A DNA stretch of 64,000 nt, from contig NC_030851.1 in assembly GCF_000208745.1 (NCBI RefSeq), positions 37,898,187-37,962,186 on the forward strand. The letters are read 5' to 3'. The position numbers were made by a program, and so were the translations under genes. The notes under the pieces were generated by a model. The model saw only the letters and a list, made by a program, of their open reading frames with translations. It had not been told where the DNA came from and ran no database searches. Below, piece by piece: positions 22,234-35,052 of the stretch (its first letter is position 1; every line of letters begins with the position of its first letter). The stretch comes from Theobroma cacao (taxonomy: Eukaryota > Streptophyta > Magnoliopsida > Malvales > Malvaceae).

Positions 22234-22742
22234 TTACTAAATCAATTGCATCATTAGTTCTTGACTTTTTTTTTTATATTTTGAATTTCAACCATGATAT
22301 GAAATAGGGAATACATAAAAAAAAAAATTGCCATGTGGTAATTTGGTGGGCATATCACAAATTTCATTTAAATTTGAATGGTACGTTGATAGATGGATAA
22401 ATTTAAAATAAAATCAAAAGATCATGGATGAAAAATTTTAATCTTTTAAGTTATGGTTGAAAATGAAACTTAAAGTTACAAATTAATGATGGAATTTACT
22501 TTAGAATTACCTAAAACCTTAACCATGATTTTTAAATTTGTTTCGGTATATCCATCTGTTTGTTAACACACTATTAGAATATTGACAAAATTTGTCACAT
22601 GAAACATAAGTGAATGTACATGTGGCAGTCCAATCCATATTTCGCAATGTCGATGGATTGAAGGATTTCATACAAATTCAAAATATCACAAATAAAAACA
22701 AAATTCAAAAAAGTCATGGACTAATGATTCGATTTACTCAGT
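22234..22742. mobile_element. MITE-like element with ~35 bp inverted ends
   Basis: The left end (TTACTAAATCAATTGCATCA, then TTAGTTCTTGACTTTTTT, through about 22272) is closely matched by the inverted right end (about 22706-22740), which reads AGTAAATCGAATCATTAG and TCCATGACTTTTTTGAATTT on the opposite strand. The interior is non-coding. Ends of this kind (AAATC..CATTAGT..TGACTTTTT) are common in plant MITEs. No target duplication was recognised. Confidence 0.7.
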
Positions 22743-23376
22743 TTAATTGTTTGCCCTAACACTGGTATAATATAGATTAAAGTATCACTCCTAGATAGGT
22801 TTAACTTTATAGCCCTCTCCACCATTATGAGTAGGCTATATAGGTTCTATATATGCTGCATCTCAATTTTAGTAGAAAATGATGCAGTAACGAGGGTTAC
22901 CTGGAAGAATCGTATGTATTGGTGGGAAAAGTGAGTATGTTTAATGGAACATGATAACAGAAACATAGCTCTAAAAGCCACCAAAGCAATTACATGCCAT
23001 TGATCTTATCATCAGACAAGATTACCGACAAGCATTGCAAAAGGGAAAGTGACAAAATTCTCATGCCTGAGAATAAAAACAAATCATCCCATTAAAAAAT
23101 ACAAACTCTCATCCTTTTCGACTGGCTTGCCTAATCATAATCCATAAGAGCTTTTTATGGCTACTTAGCGTATGATATTGGTCTCTTGGCAATATACTTT
23201 TAGGTAGCAATTTGGTACTAGATTGCATATAATATACTTCAGAGAGCCTTTCGAATATGGTACCTTTGCTCATCCCACTAGAGACAGTGATGGGAAAACA
23301 GTTGTCCTTACCTGCATATTAAACGCTTTCTGTCAAGCTGACCCCCTGGCACTGCAGCATCCCGTCGTTTCGAAAT
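22743..23376. other. Upstream region of the BAHD gene
   Basis: No coding potential was recognised apart from a chance frame (23223-23417) overlapping the promoter. The TATA box of the acyltransferase gene lies at its right edge. Confidence 0.5.
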
Positions 23377-23384
23377 TATATAAA
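23377..23384 (+). promoter_or_regulatory. TATA box of the BAHD acyltransferase gene
   Basis: TATATAAA lies 96 bases before the ATG at 23480. Transcription would start near 23410, leaving a 5' UTR of about 70 bases, typical for a plant gene. Confidence 0.65.
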
Positions 23385-23479
23385 CCTAGGGTTTTTCCTC
23401 ACTTTGTACGAACATGAGACAGCTTTCATAATCTCTGCAACTTCCGTTAGAGTTCTTAATCATTATCCTATTTTAAGTA

Positions 23480-26400
23480 ATGGAGCTAAAGCTATGCATT
23501 AAGGAGAATATAATTCTCAAACCTTTCAAACAATTTAAAAGACAGACTATTGAACTCTCTGGTTTGGACAGGATATCTCCTTCCATTCTCTACACTGTCT
23601 TCTTTTATAATTCTCAGTTGATTAATGAATCATTTATGCAGGATGAAGATCCTGTTGAGAGAGCCAAAACAGCTCTTCAGAAAGTGCTGATTCCTTGGTA
23701 TCCAGCTGCAGGGAGGTTTAGAATCAATGAAGCCTCGGGCAAGCTAGAAATTGACTGCAACAACGAAGGAGTCATCCTGATAACTGCTGTGACTGATTCC
23801 AAGCTTGAGGAACTTGGAAGGCTGCATGAATACAAGAGTTGCTATGAAAACCTGGTTCCTAAGTGCCCTGAAGCCACTGATATTTCAGAAAATCCAATTG
23901 CAGTTGTTCAGGTTTGGATTTTGTCCATGAGAGAGAAGTACTCTAGGTTTTTTATTTTAATTTTTTTCTCCTTTATTTTGTTAATTACCTTTCTGCTATA
24001 GGTAGTCAAATTGATTACCTGAGATGTGGAACAACTGAAATGACGTTCTCTTGACAGGTTTTTTTTTTTTTTTTGTATCACAAAGATGCAAACGATCACA
24101 CTATGGTGTAATTTGGTGACCATAATATTTTAATTATAGCTTCTGCTCATGCATGAAAGAAGAAAGAAAATAGTTTTTCCCTCTTCTTAGAAACAATCTG
24201 CTGAGGATAGATAACCATGAATTGAGCTTAATACATATGCTCCAAACTAAGGTCATAGTTAGCACTTATCTAATGAGTTTAATTTGACTACCATGAATGA
24301 TTATTGTGCAGGTTTAATCGAAGTCAGGAGACTATGAAGTCCTGATGTTCACATTCACAGACACCTTTCTCTAGATAAACTTGTCCCTTGCTCTGACGTC
24401 CACTTCTTTTAGTTTTTATTTATGGAGAGTTGGTTTAAGTTCTACTTGAGAATAGTGGGAAACCCTAAACCTAAATATAAACTTGCTTGTTCTCTTGGTA
24501 GAACATTTTGCTTAGCTTTTATCGTCCTTCAAACCTAAATCTCTTTCTGGTTTTTATCTGTCGCCTTATCACAAACAACTTGAGAGATTAGCTAGATAAA
24601 TCAAGTACTTACTAAGCTCCCTCTTTTTGGAATGGGAGCACCCTGCATTTTTTCAACAGGCTGGTAACCTATCTAGGGTGAAAATCTAAATGAAACCTAG
24701 CGTTAATTGGCTAATATTTCAGATATCATCATTGCAAGGACTAATTTGATTGCTCATAATCATTAGTATTGCAACTGTTTAATTGTTACTTTACACTGAT
24801 GGATCAGAAAATTGGGCTTTTATTTTGGAAAAACAAAAAACTATCTAAATGAAATATGAGACTATTACATCGCCTTTACTTTCAAATAAGATGCCTGGTA
24901 GAATTATTTCGAATAAGCTCGTATGTAAGCACTAAGTATTACTAAGTCGTACGCTTCACAGCATTTCATTTACTATATCTCTAGCTGTTCTATGTTTCCG
25001 TTGAATCCCCTATTTATTATAACTAGTTGGCACCCCCTTTTGCAGATAACAAAGTTTGCTTGTGGAGGGTTTTCGATTGGCTTTGGTAGCAGCCATGCTT
25101 TGTTTGATGGCCTAGGCGCATTTAACTTTCTTGCATCTTGGGCTCAAATATCAAACGGGAAAGATGAGTCTGAACTTATGGTGCCTAACCATTCAAGGGA
25201 TGCCCTGTTAAGTGCCATCTATTCTCCCAATTCAAGCCCCACGGCTGCTTCAATATATGAACAGGGCCATATTACAGCTATTCAAGATCTCTATGGAATA
25301 CCTATGCAAGCCATGGCCTCAGATGACAGATGTTGGGGAACTGCCGTGGCAAAGTTCAGCCAGGTTGATCCTCAAGTTGGGCTAGAACTAGTTACTCTAG
25401 GCATGAAGAAGGAAACTGTAGAGACATGGAAAGGACAAGCAATTGAAAAGGGCAAGCTTCCGAAGTGCTCTACGTTTGATGTTTTGTGTGCCCATGTTTG
25501 GAAGGTGAGTCATTTAAGTTTATATGCTTGACTTATTATATAATAAAGCAACTCTTATCTGCATATTCCAGGACCACTGAAGTCTTTTGAGTTTAATTAC
25601 CTGATCTACTTGGTATTATTACTCCATAATTCTTCAAATTCACATCAAGGTAGTGGTGATTACTCCTTTTTCTCTACATAAAAATTAATGAAACTACTTT
25701 ATTTTCATGAATAAATCAAAAAGCTTTACAGCTACATATGAAGTGGAGCCCCTGCAGATAAAAACCATTGAAGGCCTGATGATGCATTTCCATTACATTA
25801 AATCACATTTCTGTAAGGCAACTAGTTCTTGAATAAATTTCCTTGGCATCAAAGAAAGGATTTTATACTGTTCTGCTAGAATTCAAATTCTAGTTTCATG
25901 ACAGTTCTTTATGGTGTATCTGTTATAATATCATTACATAGACGATGACCCCACAACAGAACTTGAAAGAATAAATATAAATTAAAATATATGTTCAAAA
26001 AATTGAATTACTATATATATCAGTAATGTAATTAATTACATAACAATTACTGGAAAGGATAATTCTTGATGACTTAATTATTATTAATTTGAATAAATAT
26101 AAAATAATCTACTTAATTACTACTAAGTGGCTACAATAATTTCAATAACATTTTTTCAATGATTATAGTAAATTCCTTTATATATGTGAATTCTTGCTAA
26201 AGCAATGAGAATGATATTATTGGTCACTTAAATATAACCAGGCAAGAGTGAAGACTCTGAGTTTACAGGCAAACACAAACATCTGTTTGCAATTCCCAGT
26301 TGATGCTCGGAGCAGGCTTCGACCCCCACTTGGTGACAACTTCACAGGAAATGCCTTTGTTCTTGCCTCAGTGTCATGTTCGGTGAAACAGCTGCTAGAA

Positions 26401-26742
26401 GAACCTCTGCACGACACAATCCGAAAAATCCAAGCAGCAAAAGATGAGATTACCGATGAATATATCAAATTGTATGCAAGGGCTCTCGAGGCCTCGGATA
26501 AGTTTTTCCCCTCTATGAGAGAACTAACCATTGTGTCTGATTGGTCGAGGTTTCCTTTCCATGCTCTTGATTTCGGATGGGGAAAGGTTTCCAATGCAGC
26601 CATCTTAGCAACTCCTGTCCCGGAAACCGCTTTTCTAATGTTGAACCTTGAAGAACCTGGTGGGTTCCTAGTTCGAATTGGTATTGGGAGACAATATGTG
26701 CATGATCTTATCACCAACTTCAATAACCTAAGCAACATGTAG
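23480..26742 (+). CDS. BAHD (HXXXD-type) acyltransferase
   Basis: Three exons, 23480-23911, 25046-25504 and 26242-26742, separated by introns of 1134 and 737 bp with GT-AG borders (GTTTGG..TGCAG, GTGAGT..CCAG), all in phase 0, give a 463-residue protein, a normal BAHD length. BAHD enzymes move acyl groups from acyl-CoA to alcohols or amines in the cytosol. The catalytic motif is intact (HALFD, H161-D165), as is the structural DFGWG (407-411). The region LIPWYPAAGRFR (about 68-79) is the conserved WYP.AGR segment. The start fits: MELKLCIKENIILKPF matches the usual N-terminal beta strand. I cannot place it in a subclade, so the substrate is unknown. Hydroxycinnamoyl, malonyl or acetyl donors are all possible. 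No lesion is visible. Confidence 0.93.
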
Positions 26743-29700
26743 ATGAGACAGTCCATCATGATCATGAGAATTGCCATCAAAATGGTTGAAGTAATTTACA
26801 TAGGTTGTTGCTTGTATTGTTAATTATGTTGTGATCAGTTGAGTGGTTTGTCTGGACTTGTATAATATAGTTTAATTAAGGATATGTTAATGCTTAAGGT
26901 ATTGTATATATTTATGCTTTTCTCAAATTTCATGTCCTTTTTATGTGACAAAGCAAAATTGTCATTAATATGTATCTTTAGTTTAATTTAATTAATATAC
27001 ATACATACATACATACATACATACATTTCCATCCTATCAAGCAAAGCTTTTATGTTTGACCTGCCCTTCATTTAAGTCATGGTGCATGGATCTTATTATC
27101 ACTTGAAATGTCATCCTGAAATTATTTCTCTGGACGCCAAGAAAACCTTGAAACTTATTTCTTCATGTGAAGTAATTAATTGGCATGCATGCATGAATTT
27201 AAGTTACTTGACACAGTGTACAATCAATATGTATTAGTGACACATCCCATTCTCACTTCCCTCATTCCTTTTTTCTTTTTTTTTTATTTAATTCTGATCT
27301 CTATAAAAAATAAAAAAGAGTTGTCTTAATTATGAAAATGTCACAAATGCCAAGTTAAGAGCCACAACAACTCTCCTTATTTATTAGGGAAAAAATTAGC
27401 ATCTTAATTTTATTTTGTTATATAATTGCCTTGTGTTGACTTGATTAAAATGCATATAATATCTTATAAACAATAATGAAAATAATGAAATGGAGGATGA
27501 AAAAATTTTGAATTAGTTAATTTTAATAAAAAAAATAATGTCAATATTAGGAAAAAAAAGGTTCTTTAAATAATAAGTTAAATTAGAGTAAAAAAACTAT
27601 ATTCAAATATAAAAAGATACGTATTTTAATTTATCTTAAAACAATATAAAACAGTAAACGAAAGATACATATATAAATTAAAATGATAAATTTATATAGG
27701 TAAAGATTTCTTATTAAAAAAAGAAAGCATTGATTAGATAGATGGGCTTACAAATTAATACTCATTAAACCTGCTCCGTATGCACATGCAAAATAAAAGT
27801 AAATGAACCCATGTGATATATATATGCATGCACAAATGATTTATCAAGTATAAGACCTAATTAATTAAATTGGATAGCAATAATTCAAATTTAATAAATC
27901 AAACCACCTTCATGTGTCGAAAGTTCATACTTTCAATTTAAATGACATATCTATCAAGTTGAGGAAGTCTTTTATTTATAAGTTAAAGATGCATCTTATT
28001 TCTTATAAATATAGGGGATCTGTGAGATTCTACTCCACTAAATTTTGAAACGTTCTAGTTACACTAATTCCTTTTTTATCCGTAAAAAAAAATGATCCAT
28101 CTTATTTTGAGTTTAATTACTTTGATCTTGATATTTCCCATGAGAGTCTTATATTATTGAAGAATTGAGTAAATTCTGATATTACTTATTACAAACCCAT
28201 ATTTTGAATTCAAAAGACATACATTATAGGTAAAAGAAAATTCGTATTTATAAGTATAAGACCTATCTCATTTCAGATGAAATCCATAACACCTACACAC
28301 ATGACAACAATAGAATTTTAGCAACAGAGTCTTACAAGTAGACAAAAAATACATTGATAGAGAGAGATTCACACGTATTCACATTTGTTAGGAAATTTAA
28401 AAAAAAGAATATTAAACCATGAATATGTTTGCTTCTTCAAATTCAAGTTTTGAACAAGTTTGTTTTGTTGAGGAAACAGGGAATTGGGTTTGAACAGAAT
28501 CAAATACGAACAAATGGCAACTGGCCAGCAGTATATATCTGTAAAGACCCCACAAAAAAAAAATATAAATATATATATATATATATGGACAAGGAATATG
28601 TATTGATCCAATTCCAATATTTCATTATTAAAGCTTTGATATATGTCCCTGTGGGAGGACGGCTCCAAAATGGTCAAGTCCACGTATGCTACCAAAGGCC
28701 AAAACTGGCCTATCTGTCTCTCTTTGAAATCTCAAACATTTGGACCACAAAATATATGTGAAACAAAGAAAAAGTTCAAATTGGACAGTGTGTAATTGCA
28801 TGCGTGGATATGGAACTTGGGGAATTTAAATCCACCCACCTCATCAATTAAACATTCCCCATTTTTTTTTCTTTTTACAAATCTTGTTCCCAAATTTTCC
28901 AAATGCCCGTTTTGGGGATTCAACAAATTGTTTTTAACCTTCGTTGCTTGCATGGTGTTGTCCCCTCTTTCTTGCGAGTACTGAAATGACTTGGTCTTTT
29001 GCCTATTGCATTACACGTCCAATAATTTTGGGGTTTAATTTATATGAAAATTATTTTTTTATTCTCCAGCTGCTTTTCTCCAATGAAATTTTCAAAGGTT
29101 CCTTCTGTTCGGCTCATTGATAAAATTATGTACCTTTTTTGTCGAAAAGTTAAGCTTAAATTTTTTTTCTTTTTTGATTAGATTAAAAAAATAAGTATAA
29201 TACTTTAAAAAGTTTATGAATTATTCAAAAAAAAATTTAATAAGTTTTTATTTTTTTTATTATGTTTAATCAATTTTTTTTTATTTTGACCCCAATAAAT
29301 TTTTATAACTAATACTTGACTAATTATCGATAGTTAAAACATCTCTCATCATTTTATAGTACATGATACTAATATGATATGTTAGCATGTCATAATAGTT
29401 AGTGATGTGAAATGATGACGTGGTCACGTAATATTTTTATTTTTTTACATCAATCCGTCGGTATAATGTAAATATAAAATGATAAATGATATATTAAATT
29501 TATTTAATTTAAAATAGAAATATAAAGATTTTATTTAATGCAATAAAATAACAATAACTCATTTTTATTTTTAAAATAATTTAATGACTTTTTAAAATAT
29601 TATACTAAAAAAATTTTGGATTATATCCCCTATTTCTCTTAACATTTTTAGACAAAAAAAAAACAAAAGAAAAAGAAAAAAGACGTAGAGCTTGTCCTCT

Positions 29701-31300
29701 TCATTATTTTAGGCCCAAAACTTTAGGCCCAAATTTAAGTTAAAATTATGGTAATGGTTCGTATTAATTCGATTTGAGATTAGCTAAGTCTAAAAGTATG
29801 ATTAAGAAATGATGAGAGGGACAAAGTTGGGTGCAACTCAGAAGATGTCAGGATTATTGATTCTGTGGGCAGATCCTGTCAGACTCAGAAGGTTGACAAA
29901 TATGCTTAAGCCAAAACTAATTAATAAACCGCGTTAATTAATCACATGCCACATTGCCAATCCCTCACGCAATTTTTCTTATTTTATTATTGCTACACAC
30001 GAGTAACAAAAGCGGTAAGATTAATTGGGGAGTTCACACTTGCATTGCTTTGCATAGGCATTATTGCCCTTTCTTTTTTTTTTTTCAAGACAAAGGAGAT
30101 TTTGATAAGTAAATTACTAATTTATAGCTAATGACATTAATTGAAATAATTAAAAAATAGTGGCATTAAATGGCGATTTTTTCGGTATTTTTCCGTTGAA
30201 AGTTAGTAATCAAAATAACACAAAAATTTTGAGGATTAAAATTTAAAATTAAATTAAATTAAAAATATTAATTATTTCTAACCCAACCAACCCTTTTCTT
30301 TTGTCTTGTCCTATATTATAAGGCTACCAACAAATTTAAAGTGTAAAATGAAAACATAATGATTGAAGGTTAGTGACGATTTAAATAGAAATTTGGGATT
30401 TGAATCATTATGTTTCCTCTTATACCAAAAAGTATTGCTCTAATTATAGATAAATATCTTAAGTTACCATTTAGGCCATATTTCTTTACAATGTCATCCT
30501 AATTAGTTCAATTTTTCTCTTCTTCTATTTTAATCTACAACTTTATGTTATAATTATTTTAAAAGAATAATTAAAGCAAACCTCATGTTCCACCCAAAAA
30601 AAGAAAAGAAAAAAAAGGTAAACCACATGCATTGGATTTTTTATGTTTGCTAACATATATCAAAATTTTATTTGATATATTTCTCAAATTGTAAAGGCAT
30701 TATGCCTTCTAAATCTTTAACTCTTATATTGATAAAAACGAAAAATCTTATATTTTGAAATTGAACATATTATAAAGGTGAATAATATATATATTAATAT
30801 TAAGATAATTTATTTAAGGGGTATTTGACAATTTAAGTGATGTTTAAGTTAGCAAAACAAGATAAGAAAATGATAACACTAGAGCATTTAGTTTATTGAT
30901 TGGTGTATGGTCTTTTGTCTAAAGAATAGAATTCGAATTTCCTTACTCTAATTATAAAACAAAAAATGATAGGAGGGGAATGAATCTAATGAAATTTACA
31001 ATGAAACTCAATTTGAAGGAGCAATTCTAATGACATAATATGGAATTGAGCTACAATGTCACAATGGAGACTATTTGAAATTATAGTAAATTACATGAAG
31101 TAATATAAAATTATATTTTTGTCCAATGAAATTTCAAGAAGTTTCTTATTTTGTTTTGAGAAGAAGAGAAAATAGAGAGTTAAATTGACGACATTATAGG
31201 AAGGTGGGACCTAATTTGCATGTGCCAACTATTTTCCCTTTCACATTCCTCGAAACCAAACATACTAACAAATCTTACTAAGGAAAAGGAAAGCAAGTCT
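26743..31300. other. Intergenic DNA with microsatellites
   Basis: About 4.5 kb, very AT-rich. It contains an (ATAC)n run at 26997-27026 and (AT)9 at 28569-28586, several poly-A and poly-T tracts, and a degenerate TE-derived-looking patch around 30900-30960. At 29419-29434 two ACGT cores sit side by side (TGACGTGGTCACGTAA), a possible bZIP-type site but far from any gene start. Open frames near 28369-28984 are unsupported by domains or splice sites. Confidence 0.5.
26997..27026. repeat. (ATAC)n microsatellite, ~7.5 copies
   Basis: Perfect tetranucleotide repeat about 250 bp downstream of the BAHD stop codon. Confidence 0.95.
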
Positions 31301-31452
31301 ATCTCTCTCACTCACTCACTCTCTCTCTTCTCTCTTTAACTTCTTTTTTTTTTTAAAAAAAAAAAGGCTGATTTTTTTTTTTTAATTTGCCCCACTTTTC
31401 TCTCTTTCTCTTTCCCTCTGTCCCCGCCGTTTCACTCTCTCAATTACCTCTA

Positions 31453-31475
31453 TCTCTCTCTCTCTCTCTCTCTCT
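31453..31475. repeat. (TC)n microsatellite in TMK leader
   Basis: About 11 perfect TC units, embedded in a pyrimidine-rich region (31300-31620) with further CTCA and CTCT runs. Pyrimidine-rich leaders are common in plant receptor-kinase genes. Here it ends about 160 bp before the ATG. Confidence 0.9.
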
Positions 31476-31633
31476 TACTCTTCTTTTGTAGTTTTGTTGA
31501 TCGTACCATCAATGCTTCCATAAACCCTAGAAGAAAAACATTTGGCCAAAAGTAACATAAAGATTGCCACTTTTCTCTTAAATTCCCTCACTTTCTCTCT
31601 AATTCTCCCAAGAGAAACGAAGAAAGAAGAACA

Positions 31634-34600
31634 ATGAAGAAGCACCATGTTTTGGGTTGTCTTCTTTTTTGGTTTCTTTCACTCCTTTGCTTCTTCACTT
31701 TCCAGGTCTCTTCTCAATCCGGCCCTGACTCTTCAGTCATGGAAAAGCTGAAAACAAGCCTAAAAATCCCATCTTCCCTTGACTGGTCTAATCCTGACCC
31801 TTGCCAATGGGATAATGTCCGCTGTGAAAACAACAGGGTCACCAGGATCCAAATATCCAACAAAAATGTTGGTGGAATCCTTCCCCCTGATCTCAAGAAT
31901 CTGTCTCAGCTTACCGTCTTTGAAGTCATGAACAACCAAATCAGTGGACAAATCCCAAGCCTTGCTGGGTTGGGCCAGTTGCAAGAAGCTAACTTTCACA
32001 ACAACAATTTCTCATCTTTCCCTTCGGATTTCTTTGCAGGCTTGACTTCATTGACTTCTGTTTATCTAGACTACAACCCGTTCGAACCTTGGGAGATTCC
32101 AGAGAGCGTAAAGGAAGCAACTTCCTTGAAAGCTTTCTCTGCCAACAAAGCTAATATTAAAGGGAGATTTCCAGGTTTGTTTGACCCTGTTACGTTTCCA
32201 ACCTTGACAGAACTGCATTTGGCTATGAACAATCTTGAAGGAGAATTGCCTGCCGAGTTTTCGGCTTCTATGATTCAGTCTTTGTGGGTTAATGGGCAGA
32301 GTTTGAATGGGACAATTGAAGTGATACAGAGCATGTCTTCTTTGACAGAGGTATGGTTGCACGGGAACCAGTTTTCAGGTCCCTTACCTGATTTTTCAAA
32401 GTTAACTCAGTTGGGGAATTTAAGTTTGAGAGATAATCGGTTCACTGGTGTTGTTCCCTTGTCTTTGGTTAAATTAACGTCACTCTATATTGTGAATTTG
32501 ACTAATAATAAACTTCAAGGGCCAACCCCAAAATTTCCTGATACTGTAATTGTGGATATGACGGCTGGTAGTAATAGGTTTTGCTTGGATATGCCTGGTG
32601 TTGCTTGTGATGAGCGTGTTAATATATTGTTATCTATTATGGAAGCTGTTGGTTATCCAGAGAATTTTGCTAATAGTTGGATAGGGAATGATCCTTGTAA
32701 TAATTGGCTAGGTATCTCATGTGCTCAAGGAAACATTGTATCTGTTATTTTTCCAAAAAAGGGGCTCACTGGTACAATTTCTAGTAATTTTGCTAAGCTT
32801 ACTTCATTGACAACTTTGGATCTTTCGGGTAATAATCTTACTGGCACAATACCAACAGAGCTCACTACATTGCCCAAGCTCAATCGAGTAGATGTTTCAA
32901 ACAATAGGCTGTATGGAAAAATACCGTCTTTTAGGCAAAATGTTGCAATAATAACTGATGGAAACCCTAATATTGGAAAAGATAGTGTTCCCACACCTGA
33001 AGGCAGGTCCCCTGGTGGATCTCCTGGTGGTGGGGGTGGTGGTAGTTCTTCTGGGAGTGGTGAAAAGAAATCCAATACTGGGACGGTTGTGGGTTCTGTA
33101 ATTGGTGCAGTTGGTGGCTTGGGTCTACTTGCTTTGGGTATCTGCTTGTATGCTAGAAAAGGAAAGCGTTCAAGTAGGGTACAGAGTCCAACTACGGTAG
33201 TGATACATCCTCATCATTCTGGTGACCAGGAAGGAGTTAAGATCACTGTTGCTGGATCGAGTATTAATGGTGGAAGTGAAACTTTCAGCCACACGAGCAG
33301 TGGACCTAGTGATGTTCACATGGTTGAGGCTGGAAACATGGTAATCTCAATTCAAGTTTTGAGGAATGTGACGAATAATTTCAGTGAGGAAAATGTATTG
33401 GGAAGAGGTGGTTTTGGTACAGTTTACAAAGGGGAATTGCATGATGGGACAAAGATTGCAGTGAAAAGGATGGAGTCTGGTGTTGTGAGTGAGAAGGGTT
33501 TGGCTGAGTTTAAGTCTGAGATTGCAGTTCTTACTAAGGTTCGTCACCGTCATTTAGTAGCACTTCTCGGATATTGCTTGGATGGAAATGAGAGGCTTCT
33601 TGTTTATGAATACATGCCTCAAGGGACCCTTAGTAGGCACCTATTCAACTGGAAGGATGAAGGGTTGAAGCCACTTGAATGGACTAGACGACTTACAATT
33701 GCCCTGGATGTGGCTCGAGGTGTTGAGTATCTACATGGTCTGGCACAACAGAGTTTCATTCATAGAGATCTTAAGCCATCCAATATTCTTCTTGGAGACG
33801 ATATGCGTGCCAAAGTTGCAGATTTTGGCTTGGTTCGTCTTGCTCCTGTTGATGGTAAACATTCAGTTGAAACAAGACTTGCAGGAACGTTTGGGTATCT
33901 GGCACCAGAGTATGCTGGTCAGTAATTTTAGTTTTTCTTCATTTTCTGATCAGAAATTCCTGCACATTATACCTTTTTTCTTTTGTTCTTGGAAAGGCCT
34001 TTAGTATGTTTTGCTTCTGTTGGGTTCTGCTTTATTTATGGGATTAAAGCATCAGTGAAATATCGGAGTATTTACTTAAATAATGAAAAGCAATATGTTC
34101 CATTATGTTAGACAATGATGCTCTTCAATAAGGAAATCTTTTAAGTTCCTTTACAAGGTTCTGGTAAATATATTCTCTGTTCAGAAGTTTTAGGTGAAGT
34201 CATGATGTCATTAGCAGATTGAGACACTTCTGAGAAGCTCCTGAATGTCCAATAAAATATAAGTTCCTGTTTGCTTGCAGCAGTGAATTACATGTGTCTA
34301 ACATAGAGTGATTCTTCACTTTCTAATTAACCAACAAAAGCATTAAGCTTTATATTGGTTTAAGTGTGGAACATCCTTTTTTTTGGGTCAACATTGTCAC
34401 AAGAAATGTGTGTTTTTAAAGTTATTTGTGAATTTGCCTTATTTCACTATGCAAGTGTACATTAAATTTATTGTCTCTTCTAATAATTCCTGGCATTAGA
34501 ACTGAAAGTTCTAACATTTTGGCAGTTACTGGACGAGTGACCACAAAGGTGGATGTATTTAGCTTTGGTGTGATCCTCATGGAATTGATCACAGGCAGAA

Positions 34601-35052
34601 AGGCACTTGATGAAACACAGCCCGAGGAAAGTTTGCACCTTGTGACATGGTTCCGTAGGATGCACACAAACAAGGATACATTCCGAAAGGCCATTGACAA
34701 AACTATTCAGCTTGATGAGGAAACACTTGCCAGTATAAGCACTGTGTCTGAGCTGGCTGGCCACTGCTGTGCAAGGGAGCCCTACCAGAGGCCAGATATG
34801 AGTCACGTAGTCAATGGGCTGTCATCACTAGCAGAGCTCTGGAAACCAGCAGAACCTGATTCTGATGACATATATGGAATCGACCTTGACTTGACTTTAC
34901 CACAAGCATTGAAAAAGTGGCAAGCATTTGAGGGAAATAGCAATTTGGATGATTCATCATCATTTCTGGCCAGTACAGACACTACACAGACCAGTATACC
35001 ATGCCGGCCATCTGGGTTTGCAGATTCATTTGCATCAGCAGATGCTAGGTGA
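31634..35052 (+). CDS. TMK-type LRR receptor-like kinase
   Basis: Two exons, 31634-33917 and 34526-35052, with a 608 bp intron (GTCAGT..GGCAG) that interrupts the codon after APEYA, give 936 residues. The domain order is: signal peptide (about 1-27); LRR N-cap; a first LRR block; a non-LRR island with a second cap ([11 protein letters not shown], about 353-363); further LRRs; a Gly/Ser/Pro-rich linker (about 457-475); one membrane helix (about 483-508); and a kinase with GRGGFG (590-595), catalytic Lys611, HRD (710-712), DFG (730-732) and APE (757-759). Two LRR blocks split by an island and the SADAR tail are TMK hallmarks; Arabidopsis TMK1 has a similar length. Family members act in auxin and growth signalling at the plasma membrane. 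The kinase looks catalytically intact. The exact paralogue cannot be assigned. Confidence 0.95.
34186..34240 (+). repeat. TMK intron block repeated downstream
   Basis: Contains GTTTTAGGTGAAG, ATGATGT and AGCAGATTGAGACACT in the same order and spacing as at about 36173-36225, apart from a short deletion. It lies inside the intron of the receptor kinase. Confidence 0.7.

Noticed and set aside
26217..26780. 187-codon minus-strand frame
   Set aside because: It lies exactly antisense to exon 3 of the BAHD gene and is a shadow of that exon.
31714..33553. Several minus-strand frames of 60-116 codons
   Set aside because: All are antisense to the TMK-like kinase exon and show no independent features.
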